A stretch of DNA of 64,000 bases from Streptomyces jumonjinensis. Lineage in GTDB: Bacteria > Actinomycetota > Actinomycetes > Streptomycetales > Streptomycetaceae. Positions within the stretch are counted from its first letter, which is position 1. The number at the start of each line of letters is the position of its first letter. The stretch spans positions 41,238-105,237 of the forward strand of contig NZ_VCLA01000105.1 in NCBI RefSeq assembly GCF_009600885.1, written 5' to 3'. Position numbers and translations under genes: made by a program. Shown in pieces: positions 20,098-28,254 of this stretch. The notes beneath the pieces were generated by a model, which was not told the DNA's origin, did not search any database, and was given only the letters and a program-made list of their open reading frames with translations.

Positions 20098-20756
20098 ACC
20101 GGATACTCATCGTCGAGGACGAGGAACGCATCGCCTCCTTCGTGGAGAAGGGACTGCGCGCCAACGGCTTCACCACCACCGTCGTCGGCGACGGCGAAGC
20201 GGCCTACGACTACGCCGTCACCGGCGGCTTCGATCTGATCGTGCTGGACATCGGACTGCCCGGCAAGGACGGCTTCACCGTGCTGCGCCAGCTGCGCGAG
20301 GCCCGGATCTCGGTCCCGGTCATCATCCTGACCGCGCGGGACTCCGTACGGGACACGGTGGCCGGGCTGGAAGGCGGCGCGGACGACTGGATGACCAAGC
20401 CCTTCCGCTTCGAGGAGCTGCTGGCGCGGGTGCGGCTGCGGCTGCGCACGGCGGCCAGGGCGCCCGAGGTGACCGTACTGCGCAGCGGGGAGCTGACACT
20501 GGATCTGCGCACCCGCAGGGCCCGTTCGGGCGAGCGGACCGTCGATCTGACCGCACGTGAGTTCGTCCTGCTGGAGCTGTTCCTCCGCCACCCGGGGCAG
20601 GTGCTCTCCCGGGAGCAGATCCTGTCCCATGTCTGGGGATACGACTTCGACCCGGGCTCCAACATCGTGGACGTCTATGTCCGCGCCCTGCGGAAGAAGC
20701 TGGGCGCGGCCCGGGTGGAGACCGTACGGGGCATGGGCTATCGGCTGCCCGAGTGA
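20094..20756 (+). CDS. OmpR-family response regulator
   Basis: 220-residue transcription factor. Receiver domain about 1-120: acidic pair in VEDEERI, phospho-Asp in VLDIGLPGKDG, Thr in ILTAR, Lys in MTKPF. Winged-helix DNA-binding domain about 130-220: TAREFVLLELFLRHPGQV, SREQILSHVWGYD, NIVDVYVRALRKKLG, GMGYRLPE. Start at the GTG overlapping the kinase stop. It pairs with the kinase upstream. Its last codons and stop lie inside copy 1 of a 43-base tandem duplication (20731-20816). Confidence 0.95.
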   Translation: MNRILIVEDEERIASFVEKGLRANGFTTTVVGDGEAAYDYAVTGGFDLIVLDIGLPGKDGFTVLRQLREARISVPVIILTARDSVRDTVAGLEGGADDWMTKPFRFEELLARVRLRLRTAARAPEVTVLRSGELTLDLRTRRARSGERTVDLTAREFVLLELFLRHPGQVLSREQILSHVWGYDFDPGSNIVDVYVRALRKKLGAARVETVRGMGYRLPE

Positions 20757-20816
20757 CGGCTGGGCCGAATGGGGCATGGGCTGTCGGCTGCCCGGGTAAC
20801 GGCTGGGCCGAATGGG
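20731..20816. repeat. 43-bp tandem duplication across a stop codon
   Basis: Copy 1 (20731-20773) holds the last eight sense codons and stop of the response regulator; copy 2 (20774-20816) repeats the same 43 bases with three substitutions (40/43 identical). Both begin GCATGGGCT and end GGCTGGGCCGAATGGG. In copy 2 the repeated stop position reads TAA instead of TGA. The remaining gap up to 20886 has no gene. Confidence 0.85.
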
Positions 20817-20886
20817 GCTCCTCGTGTGAAGTTCCTTTCATGAAGGGCTCATGGAGCGCTCACCGCCCGGGTGAACCCTTTCTCAT

Positions 20887-22299
20887 GTGACCTTGAACCT
20901 GCGCCAAGCGGCGACCCTGTGCGTGGCCCTGAGCATCTGCGCGCTGCTGATCGTCCCGGGCAACTTCCCGGGGCTCAGCGGCGACGCCCGCATCACCCTC
21001 GCCGTCTTCGCCATCGCCACCTGCGCCTGGATCGGCACACCGATCGACGACACCTATATCGCCCTGGGCGCGGGGCTCGCTCTCACCGCGACCGGTGTGA
21101 TCAGCAGCGATGAACTGTTCGGCACCCTCGGCGACGACACGGTCTGGCTGCTGATCTGCGCCTTCATCCTGGCCGCCGCGGTGGCCAGGACCGGGCTCGC
21201 CGGGCGGGCCGCCGCCTTTCTGGTCGGCGGCGCCCGCACCGTGCGGCAGCTGGTCCATCTGACCACCGCCGCCCTGGTCGTCACGGCGTTCGCGGTCCCG
21301 GCCACCTCCGGCCGGGCCGCGCTCGCCATGCCCGTCTTCCTCGCACTGGCGAAGGCGCTCTCCGACCGCAAGAAGCTCGTGGTCATGCTGGCGCTGCTCT
21401 TCCCCACCGTCATCCTGCTCTCCGCGGTCGCCACGCTGATCGGCGCGGGCGCGCATCTGATCACCGTGTCGGTGCTGTGGGAGGCGGCCGGGGAGCGCAT
21501 CGGCTTCACCGAATGGCTGATGATCGGGCTGCCGCTGGCGGTGGTCTCCTCCCATCTCGCGGCCGAGGTGGTGCTGTTCACCACCACCGGCCGCGAAGAC
21601 CGCCGGGGCCCCGTCCACATCACCGCCGAACAGATCCAGGAGCACAGCGACAAGCCCGTCACCGGGCCCTGGGAGCCCGCCGAGACCCGCTGCGCCCTGC
21701 TGCTGGCGACCGTGGTCGCCCTCTGGTGCAGCGAACCGCTGCACCGGGTGCCGCCGGCCGTGGTCGCCCTGATCGGCGCCATAGTGGCGGCCTCCCCGGC
21801 GCTGGGCACCGTACGGCTCAAGGACGCCCTCAAGACCGTGCCGTGGTCGCTGCTGCTCTTCATGGCGGCGACGATGGCGATGGGCGTGGCGCTGGCCGAC
21901 TCCGGAGCGGCGGAGTACCTGGTGGGCGGCATCCCGCTGGATCTGCCGCCGTGGCTCTTCCTGACCGTGGTGATCGCGGTCTCCACCATGGCGCATCTGA
22001 TACTGCAGTCGCGCTCCGCGCGGTCGTCGGTGCTGGTGCCGCTGGTCGTGGCGGCGGCGGTCGGCGCCGGGGTCAACCCGGTCGCGGCGGCCCTCGCCTC
22101 CACCGCCGCCGCGGGCTTCTGCCACACCCTGCCCGCCTCGGCGAAACCCGTCACCCTCTTCGCCGACATCCCCGGCACCCCGACCTACACCCCGCGCGAT
22201 CTGCTGCGGATGTCGGCCGTACTGGCCCCGATGACCGCCGCGCTCGTCCTGCTCTTCGCCGTCGCCGTCTGGCCGCTGCTCGGCGTGCCCGTCCGCTGA
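20887..22299 (+). CDS. SLC13/DASS-type membrane permease
   Basis: 470-residue transporter with about 11-12 hydrophobic helices, belonging to the SLC13 / ion-transporter superfamily (anion:sodium symporters for dicarboxylates, sulfate and similar). TSGRAALAMPVF and the second-half repeat around QSRSARSSVLVPLVV carry the Ser/Thr-rich substrate-site loops expected of the family, although the classical SNT signatures are degenerate. GTG start at 20887. A glycerate kinase follows 60 bases later in the same direction, so an organic-acid substrate is plausible (inference). Confidence 0.8.
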   Translation: MTLNLRQAATLCVALSICALLIVPGNFPGLSGDARITLAVFAIATCAWIGTPIDDTYIALGAGLALTATGVISSDELFGTLGDDTVWLLICAFILAAAVARTGLAGRAAAFLVGGARTVRQLVHLTTAALVVTAFAVPATSGRAALAMPVFLALAKALSDRKKLVVMLALLFPTVILLSAVATLIGAGAHLITVSVLWEAAGERIGFTEWLMIGLPLAVVSSHLAAEVVLFTTTGREDRRGPVHITAEQIQEHSDKPVTGPWEPAETRCALLLATVVALWCSEPLHRVPPAVVALIGAIVAASPALGTVRLKDALKTVPWSLLLFMAATMAMGVALADSGAAEYLVGGIPLDLPPWLFLTVVIAVSTMAHLILQSRSARSSVLVPLVVAAAVGAGVNPVAAALASTAAAGFCHTLPASAKPVTLFADIPGTPTYTPRDLLRMSAVLAPMTAALVLLFAVAVWPLLGVPVR

Positions 22300-22362
22300 C
22301 GCCCCCGGGGCACGCCCGTGCACCGGCGCCCCGACCCTCCCTCCCGTCTGGAGTTCACAACG

Positions 22363-23490
22363 ATGCTGACCCGTTTCGCCGTCGCCCCGAGCGGCTTCAA
22401 GGAATCCCTGTCCGCGCAGTCCGCCGCGGAGGCCATCGCCGAAGGGGTGCTCAGGGCGGTGCCGGACGCGGAGATCGACCTCATCCCCCTGGTGGACGGC
22501 GGCGAGGGCACGGCGCAGGCGCTGGCCACCTCGTCCGGCGGGCGGCTGGTGCGGCTCCGGGCCACCGGGCCCACCGGCGAGCCGATCGGCAGCCACTTCG
22601 CGCTGCTGGGCGACCGGGAGGAGACGGCCGTCGTGGAGATGGCCGCGGTCGCCGGGCTCTCCCTGGTGCCGCGCGATCTGCGCGACCCGGGCGCGACCAC
22701 CACCTATGGCGTCGGCGAGCTGATCCGGGCCGCGCTGGACACCGGGGCCCGCCGGATCCTCGTCGGCTGCGGCGACTCCGGCACTTCGGACGGCGGCGCG
22801 GGCGCGCTCCAGGCGCTGGGCGCGCGGCTGCTCGACGCGGACGGCCGGGAACTGCCGCCCGGCGGGCGGGAGCTGTCCCGGCTGGCCCGTGTCGACGCCG
22901 CCGGGCTCGACCCCCGGCTGGCCGCCACCGAGATCCGGGTCGCCTGCAATCCGTTCAATGTGCTCTGCGGGGAGCGCGGGGTCGCCCGGGTCTTCGGCCC
23001 GCAGAAGGGCGCGACCCCCGCGCAGGTGGAGCAGCTCGCCGCGGGTCTTGAGCACTGGGCGACCGTCCTCACCCGCGATCTGTCCGTCCGCGCCGATCTG
23101 TTCCACGGCTCCGGCACCGGCGCCTCCGGCGGTCTGGGCGCGGGGCTCGCGGCCCTCGGCGCCCAGCTGCTGCCCCGGTTCGACGTGCTCCTCGACCATC
23201 TGGACCTGGACGCCCGGCTGGCCCGCGCCGATCTGGTGATCACCGCGGAGGGGGCGCTGGACCACCAGACCCCGCGCGGCAAGGTGCCCGCCGAGGTGGC
23301 GCGGCGGGCCAAGCTGTACGGGCGCGAGGTGCTCGCCCTCGCGGGCACGATCGGCGAGGGCGCGCACCAGGTGCGCGCCGTCGGCGTGGACGCGTACAGC
23401 TCGATCCTGCCCGCGCCGGTCGGTCTCACGGAGGCGCTCGGCCGGGGCGGTGAATCCTCGCCGACGCCACCGAGCGCGCCCTGCGGATGA
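22363..23490 (+). CDS. Glycerate kinase (C-terminus apparently frameshifted)
   Basis: 375-residue GckA/GlxK-type glycerate kinase, feeding glycerate into glycolysis with ATP. Family motifs: SGFKESLSA at the N-terminus, LVDGGEGTA, VGCGDSGTSDGGAG, RVFGPQKGA, GTGASGGLGAGLAAL, and ITAEGALDHQTPRGKVP. Start at 22363 with GGAG nine bases upstream. Oddity: the last residues (GESSPTPPSAPCG) do not look like the family, whereas a +1 shift near 23452 reads ILADATERALRMIL, a more typical final helix. This suggests a one-base deletion or sequencing error; catalysis may survive. Follows the SLC13 permease. Confidence 0.9.
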   Translation: MLTRFAVAPSGFKESLSAQSAAEAIAEGVLRAVPDAEIDLIPLVDGGEGTAQALATSSGGRLVRLRATGPTGEPIGSHFALLGDREETAVVEMAAVAGLSLVPRDLRDPGATTTYGVGELIRAALDTGARRILVGCGDSGTSDGGAGALQALGARLLDADGRELPPGGRELSRLARVDAAGLDPRLAATEIRVACNPFNVLCGERGVARVFGPQKGATPAQVEQLAAGLEHWATVLTRDLSVRADLFHGSGTGASGGLGAGLAALGAQLLPRFDVLLDHLDLDARLARADLVITAEGALDHQTPRGKVPAEVARRAKLYGREVLALAGTIGEGAHQVRAVGVDAYSSILPAPVGLTEALGRGGESSPTPPSAPCG

Positions 23491-23515
23491 TTCTGATCGG
23501 GACCCGGCTACCAGT

Positions 23516-24895
23516 TCACGCGGAGGCGGTGTCCGGGACGCAGCGGCCGTCCTCGGTGCGGTAGTTCCACCGGGCGCCCTGGGCGACCAGTTCCCGCACG
23601 GCGCGGACGAACCGCTCCACATGCTCGTCGGGAGTGCCGGCCCCGAAGCTGACCCGGATGGCGTTGAGGGACTTCCCCTGCGCGTCCGGCTCGGCGTCGG
23701 GGGCCCCGCACTCGCCCGGGTCCTGCGGGTCGCTGCCGAGCAGGGTGCGCACCAGCGGGTGGGCGCAGAAGAGGCCGTCGCGTACGCCGATGCCGTACTC
23801 GGCGGAGAGGGCGGCGGCGAAGTGGGAGCTGTTCCAGCCCTCCACCACGAAGGAGATCACTCCGACGCGGGGGGCGTCGTCCCCGAAGAGCGAGAGCACC
23901 TTCACCTCGGGCACCTCGGCGAGGCCTGCGCGGACGGCCGCGACCAGGGACTGCTCGCGGGCGACCAGGCTGTCGAAGCCGGCCTCGGTGAGGGCCTTGC
24001 AGGCGGCGGCGATGGCGTAGACGCCGATGACATTGGGGGAACCGGCCTCATGGCGGGCGGCGGTGGTGTGCCAGTCGACGTCCACTCCCCCGTCGGCGCG
24101 GCGGGCGACCGTGCGGGAGGCGCCGCCGCCCGCGAGATAGGGCGCCGCGTCCTGGAGCCAGTCGGCGCGGCCCGCGAGCACGCCCGAGCCGAAGGGCGCG
24201 TACAGCTTGTGCCCGGAGAACGCGATCCAGTCGACGTCCAGCTCGGTGACGGAGACGGGGTGGTGGGGGGCGAGCTGGGCCGCGTCGAGGACGATCCGCG
24301 CGCCGTGGGCGTGCGCCGCGGCGGCGAGCTCCCGCACCGGCCAGATCTCGCCGGTGACATTGGACGCCCCCGTCACACAGACCAGCGCCGGCCCGTAGGG
24401 GTCGCGGTCGGCGAGCGCGCGCTCCAGGGTGTCGACCGCCTCGGCGGGGGTGCGGGGGGCGTTGAGATAGGTCACCCGGGCCTCCCGCCACGGCAGCAGG
24501 GAGGCGTGGTGCTCGGTCTCGAAGACGAAGACCTGACAGCCGGCGGGGAGGGCTGCGGCGAGGAGGTTGAGGGAGTCGGTGGTGGAGCGGGTGAAGACGA
24601 CCTGGTCGCCGTCGCGGCAGCCGAGGAACCCGGCGACGGTGTCGCGGCTGTTCTCGAAGAGGTCGGTGGAGAGCTGGGAGAGATAGCCCGCGCCGCGGTG
24701 GACGCTGCCGTAGTACGGGGCGTAGGCGGCGATATCGTCCCAGACCCGCTGGAGGGCGGGGGCGCTGGCGGCGTAGTCGAGGGCGGCGTAGCTGACTTCG
24801 CCGCCGGTGACGAGGGGGACGGTCACATCGCGGCCGAGGACGGGGAGGGGGGCGCGGACGGCGGTGTCGACGGCGGTGTTCGGGCGTGCGGACAT
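23516..24895 (-). CDS. Class V PLP enzyme (cysteine desulfurase-like)
   Basis: 459-residue fold-type I PLP enzyme of the aminotransferase V/SufS group. Visible: TRSTTDSLNLLA (phosphate loop), ETEHHASLLPW, VTGASNVTGEIWPV, DAAQLAPHHPV (Asp binding the pyridine N), and the Schiff-base Lys in FSGHKLYAPFGSG. Candidate catalytic Cys residues lie in DGLFCAHPLV. Start at 24895 with GGGAGA seven bases upstream; a longer frame to 24994 lacks this. It lies downstream of a SAM-IV riboswitch and a six-codon ORF, so it is probably turned down when S-adenosylmethionine is plentiful, pointing to sulfur amino-acid metabolism. Exact reaction uncertain. Confidence 0.87.
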   Translation of the reverse strand: MSARPNTAVDTAVRAPLPVLGRDVTVPLVTGGEVSYAALDYAASAPALQRVWDDIAAYAPYYGSVHRGAGYLSQLSTDLFENSRDTVAGFLGCRDGDQVVFTRSTTDSLNLLAAALPAGCQVFVFETEHHASLLPWREARVTYLNAPRTPAEAVDTLERALADRDPYGPALVCVTGASNVTGEIWPVRELAAAAHAHGARIVLDAAQLAPHHPVSVTELDVDWIAFSGHKLYAPFGSGVLAGRADWLQDAAPYLAGGGASRTVARRADGGVDVDWHTTAARHEAGSPNVIGVYAIAAACKALTEAGFDSLVAREQSLVAAVRAGLAEVPEVKVLSLFGDDAPRVGVISFVVEGWNSSHFAAALSAEYGIGVRDGLFCAHPLVRTLLGSDPQDPGECGAPDAEPDAQGKSLNAIRVSFGAGTPDEHVERFVRAVRELVAQGARWNYRTEDGRCVPDTASA

Positions 24896-25040
24896 GGCGG
24901 TATCTCCCGGCGGGACAGGCGGAATGGCTTCATGGGCCCGTAACCGGGTACGCGCGACGGCGGTGCGGTGTACGGGGGGTGCCTCAGAGCACACGGCGGT
25001 GTGCCGTGTGGAGGGTGTGCCGAAGAAGGGGCGGTATGCC

Positions 25041-25061
25041 CTAGCGCATTCGCTTGCTCAC
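25041..25061 (-). CDS. Six-codon upstream ORF (MSKRMR)
   Basis: Reads GTG-AGC-AAG-CGA-ATG-CGC-TAG. A consensus ribosome site AAGGGAG (25075-25069) sits seven bases before the GTG, better than that of most full genes here. It lies 40 bases after the SAM-IV aptamer and about 145 bases before the PLP enzyme start. CCCT at 25094-25091 could pair with AGGG at 25074-25071 to hide the site, linking translation to riboswitch state. Either a regulatory leader peptide or the start of an eroded gene. Inference. Confidence 0.45.
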   Translation of the reverse strand: MSKRMR

Positions 25062-25100
25062 GAGACTGCTCCCTTGAGGACCAGGACCCCAGGGTTCGCA

Positions 25101-25220
25101 GGGGTCCGCGCTTGCCGCGGACCTCGCTGCCCACGGCCTGGTCTTCACCCGGGGCACCCCGCCACGGACGGAGGGTTGCCGGACAGCGGGCCGGGGCCGT
25201 AGTCGCTGTCGCTCATGACC
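25101..25220 (-). promoter_or_regulatory. SAM-IV riboswitch
   Basis: Minus-strand reading from 25220 matches the actinobacterial SAM-IV aptamer: GGTCATGAGCGACAGCG, then GGCCCCGGCCCGCTG, CCGGCAACCCTCC, GTGGCGGGGTGCCCCGGG, TGAAGACC, and a final GCGGCAAGCGCGG hairpin. The outer stem pairs GGTC (25220-25217) with GACC (25143-25140). It follows closely the known mycobacterial and Streptomyces examples. Immediately downstream is the hairpin GGACCCC/GGGGTCC (25107-25101 with 25090-25084), probably the expression platform. The controlled gene is the PLP enzyme at 23516-24895, via the short ORF at 25041-25061. The remainder of the 24896-25417 gap has another hairpin (24990-25010) and the trpD terminator. 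Confidence 0.93.
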
Positions 25221-25300
25221 TGACGAGACCGTATGCCAACGGATCGTGGCGGCGCAACCTCGTCCCGCATGCCGATATACGGGGACACCCATATACGGGG

Positions 25301-25331
25301 ACGCCCCGGGGAGCACGACTCCCCGGGGCGT
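25301..25331 (-). terminator. Hairpin terminator after trpD
   Basis: Perfect 13-base arms 25301-25313 (ACGCCCCGGGGAG) and 25319-25331 with a 5-base loop, about 90 bases past the trpD stop on the same strand and upstream of the SAM-IV element. Two copies of ATATACGGGGAC lie directly beside it (25277-25301), and a GGCTCCCCGGGGGAGGTCACC repeat occupies 25368-25420. No T-run. Confidence 0.7.
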
Positions 25332-25417
25332 CTCCGGGAGCAGGGCTCCCCGGGGGAGGTCACCTGACGTACGGCTCCCCGGGGGAGGTCACCCGGCCTA
25401 CGGCTCCCCGGGGGAGG

Positions 25418-26485
25418 TCACCCGGCGTGGGTCGCCGTCACCCAGCGGTCCAGGGCCGCCTTCGCCGCGCCCGAGTCGATCGACTCCGCCGCCCGGACCA
25501 TCGCCGCCGACAGCTGGTCGTTGAGCGAGCCGCCGGACGGGGCGAGCGCCACCAGCGCCGCCGCCGAGTTCAGCAGGACCGCGTCCCGCACCGGCCCCGT
25601 CTCGCCCAGCAGCAGCCGGCGGGCCACATCGGCGTTGTAGGAGGCGTCCGCGCCCCGCAGGGCCTCCACCGGGACCAGGTCGATGCCGATGTCACGGGGG
25701 TCGAAGGACTCCTCGCGCACCGAGCCGTCCCGTACCACCCAGACCCGCGAGGTCGCCGTGGTCGTCAGCTCGTCCAGGCCGTCGTCCCCCCGGAACACCA
25801 GCGCCGACGAGCCGCGCTCGGCCAGCACCCCGGCCAGGATCGGCGCCATCCGGGCGTCCGCGACGCCGGTGGCCTGCGCGGTCACCCGGGCCGGGTTGGT
25901 CAGCGGCCCCAGGAAGTTGAACGTCGTACGGATTCCGAGCTCCTTGCGGGCCGCCGCCACATGCCGCAGCGCCGGGTGGAACTTCACCGCGAAGCAGAAG
26001 GTGATCCCCGCCTCCCCGGCGACCTCGGCCACCCGCTGGGGGGTCAGCTCCAGATTCACCCCGAGCTTCTCCAGCACATCCGAGGCTCCCGAGGCGCTCG
26101 ACGCCGCCCGGTTCCCGTGCTTGACGACCTTCGCGCCGGTGCCCGCGACCACGATCGCGGACATCGTGGAGATGTTCACCGTCTTCGCGCCGTCGCCGCC
26201 GGTCCCGACGATGTCGACGCTGGGCCCCGGGATCTCGATCAGTTTGGCGTGCGCGTACATCGTCCGCACCAGACCGGAGATCTCCTCCACGGTCTCGCCC
26301 TTGGCGCGCAGGGCCACCGCGAACCCGGCGATCTGCGCGTCGGTCGCCGCGCCGCTGAGAATCCGGTCCATCGCCCACGCGGTGGCGTCCGCGCTCTGGT
26401 CGCGGTTCTCCAGCAGCGAGTTCAGCACGCCGGGCCAGGAGAGGTCCGCCACGCTGTCGCCGCCAACCGGGGTCACAACGTTCAT
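25418..26485 (-). CDS. trpD: Anthranilate phosphoribosyltransferase
   Basis: 355-residue enzyme of tryptophan synthesis joining anthranilate and PRPP. Hallmarks: [18 protein letters not shown] (PRPP pyrophosphate loop), [23 protein letters not shown], and [11 protein letters not shown]. Length is usual for the family. ATG start with GGAGCG upstream. It is not part of a trp operon here: it stands alone between the qcrB terminator and its own terminator, next to respiratory genes, an arrangement known in Streptomyces. No Trp-rich leader peptide was seen upstream. Confidence 0.97.
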   Translation of the reverse strand: MNVVTPVGGDSVADLSWPGVLNSLLENRDQSADATAWAMDRILSGAATDAQIAGFAVALRAKGETVEEISGLVRTMYAHAKLIEIPGPSVDIVGTGGDGAKTVNISTMSAIVVAGTGAKVVKHGNRAASSASGASDVLEKLGVNLELTPQRVAEVAGEAGITFCFAVKFHPALRHVAAARKELGIRTTFNFLGPLTNPARVTAQATGVADARMAPILAGVLAERGSSALVFRGDDGLDELTTTATSRVWVVRDGSVREESFDPRDIGIDLVPVEALRGADASYNADVARRLLLGETGPVRDAVLLNSAAALVALAPSGGSLNDQLSAAMVRAAESIDSGAAKAALDRWVTATHAG

Positions 26486-26550
26486 GGTCCGCTCCAGGGG
26501 TCCACAGAATCGACAGGGGATGCTCCCTACCCTATCCAGCCCCTGGAGAG

Positions 26551-26590
26551 AGCGAAGAGCCCCGTCCAGGCAGTGGACGGGGCTCTCGCT
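26551..26590 (-). terminator. Hairpin terminator after qcrB
   Basis: Arms 26551-26568 and 26574-26590 pair over 17 bases with a single bulged A; the core is GAGCCCCGTCCA with TGGACGGGGCTC and a GGCAG loop. It begins about 30 bases beyond the qcrB stop on the same strand and lies just upstream of trpD, separating the two transcripts. Confidence 0.85.
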
Positions 26591-26619
26591 GTGGCGATCG
26601 TGACGATCAGTTCAGGCGA

Positions 26620-28254
26620 TCAGTGGTGGCCGTGGCCGCTGGTGATCTCCTTGTACTCCTCGGCGGTCGGCTTGGGGATCTGGTTCCCCTCGCCGTAGAA
26701 GCCCTGGCTGAGCTTGGCCTGGGTCTTCTTGACGAGCGAGACCTTCCGCTCGACCCCGTTCTCGTCGACGGTCGGGCCCACCTCGATGGGCTCGTACTGC
26801 TCGTGCGAGGTGAGGGTGAAGAGATCGCCCTGGCTGAGCGGCTCATGGACCTCGATGAACTCACCGTGCGGCAGGCGCTTGATGATGCCGGACTCGCGTC
26901 CGTGCAGCACCTTCTCCCGGTCGCGGCGCTGGAGCCCGAGGCAGATGCGCTTCGTGATGATGAAGGCGAGAACCGGTCCGGCGAAGAAGAAGATCCGGAC
27001 GAACCAGGTGATCGCGTTGATCGACAGATTGAAGTGCGTGGCCACGATGTCGTTGCCGCCGCCGATCAGCATGATGAAGTACGCCGTCAGCCAGGCCACA
27101 CCGAAGCCGGTACGCGTCGGAGCGTTCCGCGGGCGGTCCAGGATGTGGTGCTCGCGCTTGTCGCCGGTGACCCAGGACTCGATGAACGGGTAGACCGCGA
27201 TCGCGCCCAGCACCAGCGGGAAGATCAGCAGCGGGATGAACACACCCAGGGCGAGTGTGTGACCCCAGGCGTTGATCTCCCAGCCCGGCATCACCCGGAT
27301 CAGACCCTCGGCGAAGCCCATGTACCAGTCCGGCTGGGCGCCCGTGGACACCTGATCGACCCGGTAGGGGCCGATCGACCAGATCGGGTTCAGCGTGGCA
27401 ATCGCGGCGACCACCGTGATGATGCCGAAGACCAGGAAGAAGAAGCCTCCCGCCTTCGCCATGTAGACCGGCAGCAGCGGCATGCCGACGACGTTCTTCT
27501 CGGTCCGGCCGGGACCCGCGTACTGCGTGTGCTTGTGGTACACGACGAGGATCAGATGGCCCACCAGCAGCGCCAGCATGATGCCCGGCAGCAGCAGGAT
27601 GTGGATCGAGTAGAACCTGCCCACGAAGTCATGGCCGGGGAACTCGCCGCCGAACAGGAACATCGAGATGTACGTGCCGACGATCGGCACGGAGAGGATC
27701 GCGCCCTGGGTGAAGCGGACACCGGTGCCGGAGAGCAGGTCGTCCGGGAGCGAGTAACCGGTGAAACCGGTGAACATGCCGAGGACGAGCAGCAGGAAGC
27801 CGAAGAGCCAGTTGACCTCACGCGGCTTGCGGAACGCGCCGGTGAAGAAGACGCGCATCATGTGGACCATCATCGCGGCGATGAAGATCAGCGCGGCCCA
27901 GTGGTGGATCTGCCGGATGAGCAGACCGCCGCGGACCTCGAAGCTGATCTCCATCGTCGAGGCGAACGCCTCCGACATGCGTACGCCCTGAAGCGGTACG
28001 TAGGGGCCGTGGTAGACGATCTCGTTCATCGACGGGGTGAAGAACAGCGTCAGATACACACCCGTGAGGATGATGATGATGAAGCTGTAGAGGCAGATCT
28101 CACCCAGCATGAAGGACCAGTGGTCCGGGAAGATCTTCCGCATGTTGGCCTTGGCCAGGGTGTAGATCCCCAGCCGGCCGTCGGCCCAGTCGGCTACCCG
28201 CTCACCGGCGGGTGCGTTGCGCTCAGCGCGCTTGGTGTCAGTTGCAGTACTCAT
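26620..28254 (-). CDS. qcrB: Cytochrome bc1 subunit b
   Basis: 544-residue membrane subunit of the menaquinol:cytochrome c reductase, carrying two b hemes. Heme ligands sit in IHHWAA and MVHMM (helix B) and SIHILL and VGHLIL (helix D); the Qo-site motif appears as PDWY rather than PEWY, as usual in actinobacteria. The long C-terminal extension (about 120 residues, ending SGHGHH) is typical of the actinobacterial form that assembles into a bc1-aa3 supercomplex. The ATG overlaps the qcrA stop by four bases (ATGA), showing coupling in the ctaE-qcrCAB operon. Confidence 0.97.
   Translation of the reverse strand: MSTATDTKRAERNAPAGERVADWADGRLGIYTLAKANMRKIFPDHWSFMLGEICLYSFIIIILTGVYLTLFFTPSMNEIVYHGPYVPLQGVRMSEAFASTMEISFEVRGGLLIRQIHHWAALIFIAAMMVHMMRVFFTGAFRKPREVNWLFGFLLLVLGMFTGFTGYSLPDDLLSGTGVRFTQGAILSVPIVGTYISMFLFGGEFPGHDFVGRFYSIHILLLPGIMLALLVGHLILVVYHKHTQYAGPGRTEKNVVGMPLLPVYMAKAGGFFFLVFGIITVVAAIATLNPIWSIGPYRVDQVSTGAQPDWYMGFAEGLIRVMPGWEINAWGHTLALGVFIPLLIFPLVLGAIAVYPFIESWVTGDKREHHILDRPRNAPTRTGFGVAWLTAYFIMLIGGGNDIVATHFNLSINAITWFVRIFFFAGPVLAFIITKRICLGLQRRDREKVLHGRESGIIKRLPHGEFIEVHEPLSQGDLFTLTSHEQYEPIEVGPTVDENGVERKVSLVKKTQAKLSQGFYGEGNQIPKPTAEEYKEITSGHGHH

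Noticed and set aside
24896..24994. Longer start for the PLP enzyme at 24994
   Set aside because: The ATG at 24895 has a well-spaced GGGAGA, and the extra residues do not resemble the family.
26486..26550. Trp leader peptide upstream of trpD
   Set aside because: No short ORF with tandem Trp codons is present in the gap.
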